Below, one piece after another: positions 9,653 to 16,622 of a stretch of 44,728 nucleotides of DNA. The stretch is taken from the NCBI GenBank assembly GCA_945900455.1, contig CAMDJH010000014.1:1-44728 (forward strand), given 5' to 3'. A model generated the notes under the pieces. The model had not been told where the DNA came from. It was given only the letters and a program-made list of their open reading frames with translations, and searched no databases. This DNA comes from Akkermansia muciniphila (GTDB lineage: Bacteria; Verrucomicrobiota; Verrucomicrobiia; Limisphaerales; UBA9464). The position numbers and the translations under genes were made by a program. Position 1 is the first letter of the stretch. Every line of letters begins with the position of its first letter.

Positions 9653-11140
9653 TTATACAAGACCCGTGGCGTAGTAGATGGCAATCACCCCGAAGACAGC
9701 CAGGGTCTTGATGAGAGTAATCGCAAAGATGTCCTTGTACGACTGACGATGGGTCAATCCGGTCACCGCCAGCAGGGTAATCACCGCGCCGTTGTGCGGC
9801 AAGGTATCCATGCCGCCGGAGGCCATCGAGGCGACCCGGTGGAACACCTCGAGCGGGATACCCGACGCATGGGCGCTGGCAATAAAGGTTTCCGCCATCG
9901 CCGCCAAGGCGATCCCCATGCCACCCGAGGCCGAACCCGTGATACCGGCCAGCGCGGTCACGGTGATCGCCTCGTTCACCAGCGGATTGGGAATGGCACT
10001 CAGCGCATGGGCGACCACGCGGAAGCCAGGCAGCGCGGCAATCACTGCCCCGAAACCGTATTCCGAAGCGGTATTCATCGTCGCCAGCAGAGCCCCGCCA
10101 ATCGCGACTTTGCTGCCCTCGGAAAACTTGGCCAGGACTGATTTCCAGGCAAACACGAATACCGTGGCAATGCCCAGCAACAAGGCTCCCTCGACGGCCC
10201 AGATTGCAGCAACGGCTTTGGTTTGCTGAACAATCGGGGCGGCGGTACCGATGACCGCGGGAATAAATGAAACGGTCTCGCCGTAGAGCCGGGAAATGGC
10301 GTTGGTGAATACCTTGTTCATGACGCCGACCATGACCAGCGGCAGGATGGCAATCAGCGGGTGGGCCAGATTCTCTTGCTCGAAGCGTTCCGGTTCGTTG
10401 GTGTGGCCTTCGCCGTAACCTTCGCCGGCCGCGGCAGCGCGCCGTCGGCACCCTTCCAGATAGGCAATGCCGCAGATCAGAATGAAGGTGGCACCGATCA
10501 CGCCCAGGATGGGTGCCGCATAGATATCGGTCTTGAAGAATGTGGTCGGGATAATGTTCTGGATCTGCGGCGTACCGGGCAGCGAATCCATCGTGAAGGT
10601 GAAGGCGCCCAGCGCAATCGTGCCGGGAATCAGGCGCTTGGGAATCTTCCCCTGGCGGAACATTTCCGCGGCGAACGGATAGACGGCGAAAACAACCACA
10701 AACAGTGATACGCCGCCATAGGTCAGGATCGCACACACGACAACAATGGCGAGAATTGCTCGGTCGCGACCGATTAACTGGATGACCGAGGCAACGATTG
10801 ACTTCGAGAAGCCGGACAGTTCAATGACTTTGCCGAAAATGGCGCCCAGCAGGAAAACCGGGAAAAAGTTTTTTACGAAGCCAACCATTTTGTCCATGAA
10901 CAAGCCGGTGAACATTGGCGCAACCAGGGTGGGGTCGATCAATAGAACCGCACCCATTGCCGCGATGGGTGCGAAGAGAATGACGCTGAAGCCGCGGTAG
11001 GCCACAAACATCAGAAAGGCCAAAGGGCCTAGGACGATCAGAGATTCAAAGGGTTGGATCAATCGGACGACCCCGTTTGGAATGCATCGCGCCCAGCGAA
11101 GGTTGTCTAGCCGGAGATGAGTTCCGGCATGGGTTGCCAT
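9653..11140 (-). CDS. GntP-family gluconate/organic-acid permease
   Basis: The product is a 495-residue polytopic membrane protein with about 12 hydrophobic segments. Family features include the TYGGVSLFVVVFAVYPF segment, the PGTIALGAFTFTMDSLPGTPQIQN region, and the C-terminal GGMGIALAA and DTLPHNGAV motifs typical of the gluconate:H+ symporter group. The ATG at 11140 overlaps the DUF1501 gene end by 34 bp. A TTG at 11062, preceded by GGGG at a good distance, gives an N-terminus directly before the first membrane segment and may be the true start. Known members import gluconate, other sugar acids or organic acids. The adjacent sialidase-like and DapA-like genes suggest an acidic sugar, but the substrate is an inference. 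Confidence 0.88.
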   Translation of the reverse strand: MATHAGTHLRLDNLRWARCIPNGVVRLIQPFESLIVLGPLAFLMFVAYRGFSVILFAPIAAMGAVLLIDPTLVAPMFTGLFMDKMVGFVKNFFPVFLLGAIFGKVIELSGFSKSIVASVIQLIGRDRAILAIVVVCAILTYGGVSLFVVVFAVYPFAAEMFRQGKIPKRLIPGTIALGAFTFTMDSLPGTPQIQNIIPTTFFKTDIYAAPILGVIGATFILICGIAYLEGCRRRAAAAGEGYGEGHTNEPERFEQENLAHPLIAILPLVMVGVMNKVFTNAISRLYGETVSFIPAVIGTAAPIVQQTKAVAAIWAVEGALLLGIATVFVFAWKSVLAKFSEGSKVAIGGALLATMNTASEYGFGAVIAALPGFRVVAHALSAIPNPLVNEAITVTALAGITGSASGGMGIALAAMAETFIASAHASGIPLEVFHRVASMASGGMDTLPHNGAVITLLAVTGLTHRQSYKDIFAITLIKTLAVFGVIAIYYATGLV

Positions 11141-12453
11141 CCATCCACGAGATAGTGCGGACGTCCTGCGAGATCCGGGAGGGTGATGCGGTTGGGATCG
11201 AGTCCAAGCTGGTGATAGAGCGTCGCGAAGACTTCGCCGAAGTGGACCCCACGATCCACGATTTCCCCGCCAAGCCGGTCCGTCGCGCCGATCACTTGTC
11301 CGGTTTTCATCCCGCCACCGGCGAGAAGCGCGCAGCCGCCCTGTGGCCAGTGGTCGCGCCCCGCGTTGCTGTTGATTTGCGGGCTGCGACCAAACTCGCC
11401 CCAGGCCACCACTGCCACGTCCCGGTCCAAGCCGCGCTCGTGTAGATCCTGAACGAGCGCACTCATCGCTTGATCGAAGAGTGGCAGATGGGTGAGCAGC
11501 TCACTGTGGTTGTCACGGTGGAAATCCCATTGGCCGAAGTTCAGTGTCACGCAGCGCGCACCGGCTTCAACAAGCCGGCGGGCAATGAGGAAGTGCTCGC
11601 AGTTCCTCGGCGCACCGTCGCCGTAGTTCTCCGGGTCGCCCTTCCCGTAACGTTCACGGACCGCGGCGGGTTCCTTGCTGATGTCGAGTGCCTCGATGAG
11701 TTTGCTCGACGTAAGAATGTTGAAAGCCTGCTGCTGGAAGGTGTCAAATCCTTCGATGACGCCACTCCGGTCGGTATCGCGGCGAAAAGTGTCAAAGCGA
11801 GTGAGCAGTGCGTGTCGATCCGCCAGACGATCGAGGGTGATACTGTTCAACGGCAAGTCTTCCATTCCCGGGCCGTTCGGGCGGAAGGCCGAGTGGTTCG
11901 CACCGAGAAATCCGGGATCGCCGGGTGAGCAGTAGGCGGGATTTCCGACCGTGGGCGCAAAGCCGGCGAAGGCAGGAATCGCCGGATCAATCGGACCGCC
12001 CAGTTTGGAAAGCGCCGCGCCCAGCGAAGGCCAGCCGCCGGGAGGCTGTTTCTCCACCTGCCGCCCGGTGTAGCAGATGAAGGAGCCATGGTCCCCATTG
12101 GGCGAGCCATACAGCGTGCGAATCGGCACGAGCTTATCCATGATCTTCGCGCAACGCGGCATGTGCTCGGAAATCTGGATGCCGGGGACATTGGTGCGCG
12201 TCGGGCGATGCGGCCCGCGAATCTCCAGCGGGGCATCCATCTTCAGGTCGAACATGTCAAGATGCGGCGGTGCGCCGACCAGGTAGATCATGATCACGGC
12301 CTTGTGCGACTTGCGAATGCCGGCCAGTTGCTCAGCCCGGAGCAATTGGGGAAGCGAAAGACCGCCGAAGGCCAGGCCGCCAATCTTCAAGAAATCACGG
12401 CGCGACACACCGCCGCAAAGTGGGCTACCTGAATTCCCGAAGATCTTGAGCAT
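11107..12453 (-). CDS. DUF1501 family twin-arginine exported protein
   Basis: The product has 448 residues from the ATG at 12453; upstream in-frame candidates (ATG 12483, TTG 12495) add residues not seen in the family. The N-terminus carries a Tat signal, SRRDFLKIGGLAFGGLSL. The body is DUF1501, a sulfatase/alkaline-phosphatase-like fold: IMIYLVGAPPHLDMFDLK, GDHGSFICYTGR, CEHFLIARRLVEAGARCV, WDFHRDN and VVAWGEFGRSPQIN followed by GRDHWPQG. The Asp/His-rich motifs suggest metal binding. DUF1501 proteins are abundant in Planctomycetes and Verrucomicrobia, usually beside PSD1 cytochromes, and their function is not established. Here the partner is instead a GntP permease. It is first in the operon at 12453-8337. 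Confidence 0.88.
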   Translation of the reverse strand: MLKIFGNSGSPLCGGVSRRDFLKIGGLAFGGLSLPQLLRAEQLAGIRKSHKAVIMIYLVGAPPHLDMFDLKMDAPLEIRGPHRPTRTNVPGIQISEHMPRCAKIMDKLVPIRTLYGSPNGDHGSFICYTGRQVEKQPPGGWPSLGAALSKLGGPIDPAIPAFAGFAPTVGNPAYCSPGDPGFLGANHSAFRPNGPGMEDLPLNSITLDRLADRHALLTRFDTFRRDTDRSGVIEGFDTFQQQAFNILTSSKLIEALDISKEPAAVRERYGKGDPENYGDGAPRNCEHFLIARRLVEAGARCVTLNFGQWDFHRDNHSELLTHLPLFDQAMSALVQDLHERGLDRDVAVVAWGEFGRSPQINSNAGRDHWPQGGCALLAGGGMKTGQVIGATDRLGGEIVDRGVHFGEVFATLYHQLGLDPNRITLPDLAGRPHYLVDGWQPMPELISG

Positions 12454-12742
12454 GCTGGAGGTCTCTTTCTTACCTAAAGCCATCCCGCCAGACAACCGGA
12501 TAATTTTGATCCGCGATACGTTGGATGCGGTTGGAAACGAATGCGGGGGACCGGTTCCGGACGGCTTTCGATCTGCTCCGGAACTTCAAAGGCCGAAACG
12601 GGCCGATTTATTGGAATTTTCGACACCATTAAACCTCAACTTCGCTTGACTCCAGTCCGCCTCAGCACCAGACGGCTTCTCTTGAGCATCACTCAGGGTA
12701 GGACATTTGTCGTCTTTCCTTGGACTTTGGCCCAAACATACT

Positions 12743-12749
12743 GTTAGGC
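12743..12749 (+). repeat. Orphan attC/attI-type R box (GTTAGGC)
   Basis: GTTAGGC matches GTTRRRY and lies 11 bases before the ATG of the first small cassette ORF. I find no convincing partner box or stem upstream (12650-12742), so this could be the right half of a decayed attC, an attI-like site, or a secondary insertion point. The bases 12454-12742 contain no gene that I can support and must hold the promoter of the DUF1501 operon on the minus strand. Confidence 0.4.
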
Positions 12750-12760
12750 CCTTTGTTGCC

Positions 12761-12934
12761 ATGAACGAGCCAGAAACCAGCAGCGACATCGTCCCGAAAG
12801 TCACAAAATTATGGTGTTGGTTTGGTGGCTGGGGACTAGCAGCCGGAGCGACTCTAGTTGCAAATCCGGCCCATCTTTCGATGGCTCCATTTTTCCCGAT
12901 TGGTTTGTGTTTTTTGTGTCATACTCATTCTTAA
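12761..12934 (+). CDS. Small membrane protein, cassette ORF
   Basis: This 57-residue ORF begins 11 bases after the GTTAGGC box, as cassette genes usually do. The sequence starts MNEPETSSDIVPKVTKLWCW and continues with a hydrophobic, Gly- and Pro-containing stretch (FGGWGLAAGATL, then PFFPIGLCFL), suggesting one or two short membrane segments. I recognise no family. It is followed after 22 bases by a broken ORF. Integron cassettes very often encode such small unassigned membrane proteins, which raises its credibility; there is no visible Shine-Dalgarno sequence. Confidence 0.45.
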   Translation: MNEPETSSDIVPKVTKLWCWFGGWGLAAGATLVANPAHLSMAPFFPIGLCFLCHTHS

Positions 12935-12954
12935 TGTTGTTGAGCGTTTGACAC
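12916..12954 (+). repeat. Attc-like imperfect hairpin
   Basis: The left arm GTGTCATACTCA pairs with the right arm TGAGCGTTTGACAC, with one mismatch and a two-base bulge, around a 13-base loop. The end box GTTTGAC is close to, but not exactly, GTTRRRY. It overlaps the stop region of the preceding small ORF and immediately precedes the next ORF. There is no T-run after it, so it is not an ordinary terminator. It is the weakest of the attC-like elements here. Confidence 0.35.
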
Positions 12955-12955
12955 A

Positions 12956-13369
12956 ATGACAGATACAGCTGGACACGACTGGATCACCTTTCACCGGCTG
13001 CGGTCTCCCATCGCGGCGCGGTCAACTGGCCGGGTATCTCCAGAATGGCGATGCCATCCGCGCGACGGCTGTCGATCCGGGCGGGCCGTTGATCGTCCTC
13101 ACCTCAGCGGGTTTCGTGTCGCGCGACGCGGCAACACTTCCGCGGATCAAGCGGTTCGTGGTGGCTTCGAGGGACGTGCCGGCTTCACGCTATCGCTATG
13201 GCACTCGGACGAGGGGATGCTGCAAGCGGCGTATCATTCTGGGGCCCACCGCACCCAGATAAATGAAGACAAAGCGGGACTCCTATCGGACCGCACTTCG
13301 TTCACACGGCTTCGCGTCATTCGCAGCTGGGGCGACTGGGAAGGAGAGGTCGCCTGGACACATCCGTGA
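12956..13369 (+). pseudogene. Broken cassette gene, monooxygenase-like C-terminus
   Basis: No single frame reads through well. Frame 3 from about 12984 to 13185 gives a sensible protein segment (GQLAGYLQNGDAIRATAV, then PLIVLTSAGFVSRDAATLPR). From about 13170 the sense passes to the frame of the ATG at 12956, giving AGFTLSLWHSDEGMLQAAY, then TSFTRLRVIRSWGDWEGE. The second part resembles the C-terminal part of small DUF3291/spheroidene-monooxygenase-like proteins (SLW...AAYHSGAHR...FTRLRV). The change of frame corresponds to a one-base deletion near 13170. A start just after the 12946-12952 box would also need a shift. I call it a decayed cassette gene; the family match is weak. Confidence 0.4.
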
Positions 13370-13381
13370 AGCTGAGTGCCT

Positions 13382-13431
13382 GCCTAACACCCAAGCGGAA
13401 TAGGTCGAGCGGAGAGGGGCTGATGTTAGGC
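13382..13431 (+). repeat. Attc-like site, 50 bp
   Basis: It begins GCCTAACA and ends TGTTAGGC, perfect 8-base inverted ends matching RYYYAAC and GTTRRRY. The interior pairs poorly compared with a classical attC. A short ORF starts 4 bases after the right box (ATG 13436). The same 50 bp recur at 14900-14949 as part of a longer direct repeat. Confidence 0.5.
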
Positions 13432-13512
13432 AAGGATGGGACCGCTTGACTTATTTCGCGGTTGGAGGAAGCCGCGGTGGAGGCCGCAGCCCTATATGTG
13501 GAGTGCGGTGGC
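13382..13512 (+). repeat. 131-bp direct repeat, copy A
   Basis: This stretch and 14900-15030 are the same length and differ at six positions by my alignment, with no gap. It spans the attC-like site and the first 77 codons-worth of bases after it, including the start of a short ORF (MGPLDLFRGWRKPRWRPQPY). Right of copy A, about 13513-13640 continues into a GC-rich inverted element (GCGGCGACACCGCTTTG, then CAAAGCGGCG) of a kind scattered in Verrucomicrobial genomes. The ORF 13436-13663 running through it is probably not a gene. Confidence 0.75.
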
Positions 13513-13744
13513 AGAGCGCAGCGGCGACACCGCTTTGCACCCGACGCGCAAACTAATGTCCGAGCCGGCAATCCGAGTCGTCGTGCCTGTTCCAAAGCGG
13601 CGTGGCGGGCTAGGCGCCCTTCCCGCCGCAATCCATAGGCGGCCCATCGCCAACCACCCATAGGGAGACGGAATGTTCCCGTACCAACGAACGTCGGCGA
13701 TGGATTCGCCGTGGACATCGAGGCCGACATGTCTGACGCTCCGC

Positions 13745-13980
13745 GATTAGAGCGCGGAGGGCTGGCGAGATTGATGGAGGACGCGGAAAGCTTGCGCTCG
13801 GTGCTGAAGTGGAGTAACCACGTGCGGATTTCGGACTGACCGAGTCGATCGGGAGAGCGATGACGAAACGTGTAGAGGTGACGGATCCAGTCGATATAAG
13901 CTTCGACTGGTGCGGCGCGACTTCTGTTGAAGAATGAGATAATCGATGAAGCGCTGGCGAAGGGGCGATTTATTGTGATG
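13745..13980 (-). pseudogene. Remnant of a tyrosine recombinase (core-binding domain)
   Basis: Read on the minus strand, 13980-13909 gives SPLRQRFIDYLILQQKSRR. A shift of frame then gives VEAYIDWIRHLYTFRHRSPD, RLGQSEIRTWLLHFSTERKL and SASSINLA down to about 13764. This is the SAM-like N-terminal core-binding domain of phage/integron/IS91-associated tyrosine recombinases (YxxWIRxL, RSPDxLGxxEIRxxLLHL, ERKLSASSIN). The catalytic domain with the Arg, His-x-x-Arg and Tyr residues is absent, and there are at least two frameshifts. It is therefore a dead fragment. It lies antisense within the cassette run, which links the region to site-specific recombination; which recombinase group it came from cannot be decided. 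Confidence 0.6.
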
Positions 13981-14139
13981 GCGTATAGAGACTGGAGTCT
14001 TCGCTGGGGAACTTGTGGATGTGGCACTAGAACTTATGAATGGTTTAGTCATAGGACCGGAGTGTGAGCTCCAGTCCACTCCTGTCGTCCACTACGGCGA
14101 AGCCTCCCGCGCAGCGACTTCGTTCAACGAACCGGATGC

Positions 14140-14214
14140 ACCGAACGCCGGGATCGCACCTCGGTTGACAATCGGAGATCATAGGCCCGGCGTGGGTGAT
14201 CCGGGGCGTTAGGC
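14140..14214 (+). repeat. attC-like recombination site, 75 bp
   Basis: Left box ACCGAAC (14140-14146) and right box GTTAGGC (14208-14214). The arms CGCCGGGATCGCACC (14146-14160) and GGGTGATCCGGGGCG (14194-14208) pair with extra unpaired bases, as in real attC sites. It precedes the YoaK cassette, whose ATG lies 22 bases further on. It is one of the two best attC candidates in the window. Confidence 0.6.
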
Positions 14215-14236
14215 CGCTTCACACACCTCGAAACCG

Positions 14237-14941
14237 ATGATTTCTAAGCTGCCACGATGGGTTTGGACTGGTGCGTGGGGGTTGGCTTTCGTGGGCGGCT
14301 TCGTCAACGTCGTCGGGTTACTGGGTTTCGAGCATCAGACTGTCACTCATCTTACCGGCACTACATCCATGCTGGCGGCGGCTTTGGCGTCACTCGACCT
14401 TGGGGCGGCTCTGCACTTCGCCGTCCTCATCGGCGCTTTCGTTGCAGGCACGGTCGTGAGCGGTTTTCTCATTCGGGACAGCACGCTTCAGCTCGGACGC
14501 CGCTACGGTGTTGCCCTGCTTTTGGAGTCCGCTCTGCTTTGCTTGGCCGTTCCGCTCCTCAAGCGCAATCATGTCTCTGGTCTCTACTGTGCGGCGTGCG
14601 CCTGCGGCCTTCAAAACGCGATGGTGAGCACATACAGCGGCGCAGTCATCCGCACGACGCATATTTCCGGCATGTTCACTGACCTCGGCATCTTTCTCGG
14701 TCACACTCTGCGGGGGCTGCCGGTGGATTCGCGTCGGTTGCGGCTATGTTTGCTTGTCATCTCCGGCTTTCTCGTCGGGGGCATCGGAGGTGCGGTGGCT
14801 TTCCGTCGCCTCAGCGACTCGGCTCTTTTCATTCCGGCTGCTCTCGCGGCCATCACTGCATTCACCTATGGCATTTACCATCTTCGGAATCGCCGCGCCG
14901 CCCAACACCTAAGCGGAATAGGTCAAGCGGAGAGGGGCTGA
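14237..14941 (+). CDS. YoaK/DUF1275 family membrane protein, cassette gene
   Basis: The product has 234 residues and about six hydrophobic segments. DUF1275 signature regions are clear: AFVGGFVNVVGLLGF near the start, HLTGTTSMLAAALASLDL (residues 38-55), VLIGAFVAGTVVSGFLI, and the central CGLQNAMVSTYSGAVIRTTHISGMFTDLGIFLG. Members of this family are inner-membrane proteins of unknown transport function, widespread in bacteria. The natural end of the family is probably near YHLRNRR; the last dozen codons run into the attC-like repeat, where the TGA at 14939-14941 ends translation. That arrangement is typical of an integron cassette. The start is the first ATG, 22 bases after an R box. Confidence 0.88.
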   Translation: MISKLPRWVWTGAWGLAFVGGFVNVVGLLGFEHQTVTHLTGTTSMLAAALASLDLGAALHFAVLIGAFVAGTVVSGFLIRDSTLQLGRRYGVALLLESALLCLAVPLLKRNHVSGLYCAACACGLQNAMVSTYSGAVIRTTHISGMFTDLGIFLGHTLRGLPVDSRRLRLCLLVISGFLVGGIGGAVAFRRLSDSALFIPAALAAITAFTYGIYHLRNRRAAQHLSGIGQAERG

Positions 14942-14949
14942 TTTTAGGC
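14900..14949 (+). repeat. Attc-like site, degenerate copy
   Basis: It has left box GCCCAAC and right end TTTAGGC; the G at the exchange position of GTTRRRY is T, so this copy may be inactive. It overlaps the 3' end of the YoaK gene. An ATG follows at 14954, opening a 46-codon ORF (to 15094) that begins like the ORF after copy A and then diverges; I do not regard it as a gene. Confidence 0.5.
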
Positions 14950-15030
14950 AAGGATGGGGCCGCTTGACTTATTGCGCGGTTGGAGGAAGCCGCGGTGGAG
15001 GCCGCAGCCCTATATGTGGAGTGCGGTGGC
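14900..15030 (+). repeat. 131-bp direct repeat, copy B
   Basis: This is the partner of 13382-13512 with six differences and no gap. The copies end together after GAGTGCGGTGGC, where sequences diverge. Both are in direct orientation, 1.5 kb apart, flanking the recombinase remnant, an attC and the YoaK gene, so recombination between them would delete that segment. Confidence 0.75.
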
Positions 15031-15119
15031 CCGTTCCGATTTGGTACCGCGGTATTGTCCGCGGCCAGTTACTGAGCTTTATCATTGTGCATAGAACGCA
15101 ACGCAACGCGACTCCGATT

Positions 15120-15371
15120 ATGTGGAAATGGATTTTAAGAATCGTCATTGCAATAGCGGTCTTGGTACTGGCGCTGAAGATCGCCGACCGGCTGGCACGC
15201 CGTGGCAGTCCTTTGCCAGCCATCCCACAAGCCAACGGTTGTGACACACTGCTTACGGTCGCGCATAAGGCCAGTGCGCCGCAAGGTGACCTTGCTGATT
15301 TAGGTGCAGAGGCGTCCGGCAGCTCGGTCAAGCGAACCGAGAAGATTTGGGAAGGTTGCACAAGGCACTGA
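15120..15371 (+). CDS. Membrane-anchored hypothetical protein, N-terminal part (frameshifted)
   Basis: The ATG at 15120 begins MWKWILRIVIAIAVLVLAL, a single membrane anchor, followed by LPAIPQANGCDTLL, an Ala/Asp-rich stretch and KRTEKIWEG. The frame stops at 15369-15371. The next frame, open from 15347, continues with a matching start of a soluble domain. The two pieces read naturally as one protein of about 300 residues, broken by a one-base deletion near 15345-15360. No enzyme family is recognised; the type (membrane anchor followed by a helical domain ending in LVPxxLxxVPxDP) is common among uncharacterised Planctomycete and Verrucomicrobial proteins. Confidence 0.5.
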   Translation: MWKWILRIVIAIAVLVLALKIADRLARRGSPLPAIPQANGCDTLLTVAHKASAPQGDLADLGAEASGSSVKRTEKIWEGCTRH

Positions 15372-16024
15372 GAACCGAGACGGGTGTCCCGCTGCGGATT
15401 GAGCGGGGTTGGGTGGACAAACACGCCGAGGACGTGAAGAGGTTGAAGAGACTTGCCGTGGTCCTGGGTATTCAGTCGAAGGCTGAGTTACTTGATGGCA
15501 GCACCAACAATGCTGCCAAGTGCTTGCTGGACGTCATTCTTCTCGGGCACGCCCTGGCGCGTGGCGGGATCCTTTCGGACGGCATCAACGCCCTCGCCGT
15601 CGAGACCATCGGCACGGCGTCGCTTCGAGCACAGGTGCCTTATCTGGATGCTGAGTTCTGTCGAAGCGCAGCGCAAGAGTTGGAGCGATACGAGGCGCGT
15701 CGAGAGCAGCCGGAACGAATACTAAAAACCGAGAAGGACTGGTCTGCGGCGAGCTATGACCTCATCAGTAGGATGGGCGGCCTTTTTCTTCGGAAGGCAG
15801 ACGCTTACCGCCATGCGGAATTCACGCGGCGCTACCAAGAGACGACGAGACGTACCCGCCGTCTCATGCTCATCCTAGAGGCTCGCGCTGTCGAATTGGA
15901 GACGGGGCGACGGGTGATGAGTTCTTCGGATCTGGTTCCGGGCGTTCTAAAGTCGGTACCGGTTGATCCGGACAACAGCGCACCAATGACTGAAATCCCT
16001 GTTGCCATGAATGAGCGGTTGTAG
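15347..16024 (+). CDS. Hypothetical protein, C-terminal part of split gene
   Basis: The product has up to 225 residues, formally from a TTG at 15347. The sequence is mostly helical and charged: GVPLRIERGWVDKH, NAAKCLLDVILLGHALARGG, ETIGTASLRAQVPYLDAEFC, RSAAQELERYEARREQPE, and near the end RRVMSSSDLVPGVLKSVPVD. The last motif resembles the LVPAYLKxVPxDPF end seen in a family of uncharacterised membrane-anchored proteins. It is best seen as the continuation of the ORF at 15120. It ends 31 bases before the attC-like site at 16056, so the split gene fills one cassette. Confidence 0.6.
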   Translation: MGRLHKALRTETGVPLRIERGWVDKHAEDVKRLKRLAVVLGIQSKAELLDGSTNNAAKCLLDVILLGHALARGGILSDGINALAVETIGTASLRAQVPYLDAEFCRSAAQELERYEARREQPERILKTEKDWSAASYDLISRMGGLFLRKADAYRHAEFTRRYQETTRRTRRLMLILEARAVELETGRRVMSSSDLVPGVLKSVPVDPDNSAPMTEIPVAMNERL

Positions 16025-16055
16025 CCTGAATGGAAGCAAGATTCCAGAGACTCAT

Positions 16056-16111
16056 GCCCAACATGCGCTGCAGCGAACGGCGGCGGGCCGTCGCTGAGCT
16101 TGGGTCTAGGC
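16056..16111 (+). repeat. Attc-like site, 56 bp
   Basis: The left box is GCCCAAC (16056-16062) and the right end is TCTAGGC (16105-16111), a degenerate GTTRRRY. The inner arms CAGCG...CGCTG enclose a perfect ACGGC/GCCGT stem, and outer pairing is imperfect with bulges. The central CAGCGAACGGC motif is shared with the next site at 16484, which supports a common origin. The DUF2200 start codon follows 12 bases later. Confidence 0.5.
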
Positions 16112-16123
16112 TTTCTGATTCGC

Positions 16124-16489
16124 ATGAAAACAAACCAGGCAACCCTTGATCGCGTTTCCAAGATGAAATTCGCAAGCGTCTATCCGCTCTATGTCGCAAA
16201 GGCAGAGAAAAAGGGGCGCAAAAAATCAGAGGTGGACGCCGTTATTTGCCGGCTGACTGGCTACAGTCAGCGAGAGTTGGAGGGCCAAATAAAAAAGCAG
16301 ACAGACTTTGAAACCTTCTTCAAGCAAGCTCCGAAGCTGAATCCTTCCCGAACGTTGATCAAAGGCGTCATTTGTGGCGTCCGTGTCGAAGACATTCAAG
16401 AGCCGTTGATGCGGGAGGTGCGTTATCTGGATAAATTGGTCGATGAATTGGCAAAGGGGAAGGCAATGGAAAAGATCTTGAGGGCCTAA
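16124..16489 (+). CDS. DUF2200 domain-containing protein, cassette gene
   Basis: The product has 121 residues from the ATG at 16124; a longer in-frame reading begins inside the attC-like site. The match to DUF2200 is over the full length: [72 protein letters not shown] and [20 protein letters not shown]. This is a small cytoplasmic protein family of unknown function. The coding sequence is visibly richer in A and T than neighbouring chromosomal genes, consistent with a foreign cassette. Its TAA stop lies inside the left box of the following attC, the arrangement expected for an integron cassette. Confidence 0.9.
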   Translation: MKTNQATLDRVSKMKFASVYPLYVAKAEKKGRKKSEVDAVICRLTGYSQRELEGQIKKQTDFETFFKQAPKLNPSRTLIKGVICGVRVEDIQEPLMREVRYLDKLVDELAKGKAMEKILRA

Positions 16490-16609
16490 CACCCAAGCGC
16501 TCCAGCGAACGGCCTCAGGCGCTTCGATTTCTTTGGTTCAGGATTATTTTATCGCTCTTCGGCAGTCACGACCGTCGTCGAGGCCACCGCTGAGCTGGGT
16601 AGGTTAAGC
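16484..16609 (+). repeat. attC-like recombination site, 126 bp
   Basis: The left box GCCTAAC (16484-16490) and right box GTTAAGC (16603-16609) both match the consensus. The arms ACCCAAGCGCTCCAGCG and CGCTGAGCTGGGT pair as ACCCA/TGGGT, GCTC/GAGC and AGCG/CGCT with unpaired AGC and C bases on one strand. This is the bulged pattern that attC sites use for strand recognition. GGCCTC/GAGGCC extends the stem. This is the best attC candidate in the window. Confidence 0.62.
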
Positions 16610-16622
16610 GATTTTCGATCGT

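Noticed and set aside
8337-10736. A 799-codon reading on the minus strand covering the Asp-box gene and most of the permease gene
   Set aside because: The upper half is an out-of-frame shadow of the permease, rich in Arg and Cys without domains. The signal peptide at 9647 marks the real start.
13436-13663. 75-codon ORF right after an attC-like site
   Set aside because: It runs through the direct repeat and a GC-rich inverted element, and its counterpart after the second repeat copy diverges after about 26 codons. It is more likely repeat sequence than a gene.
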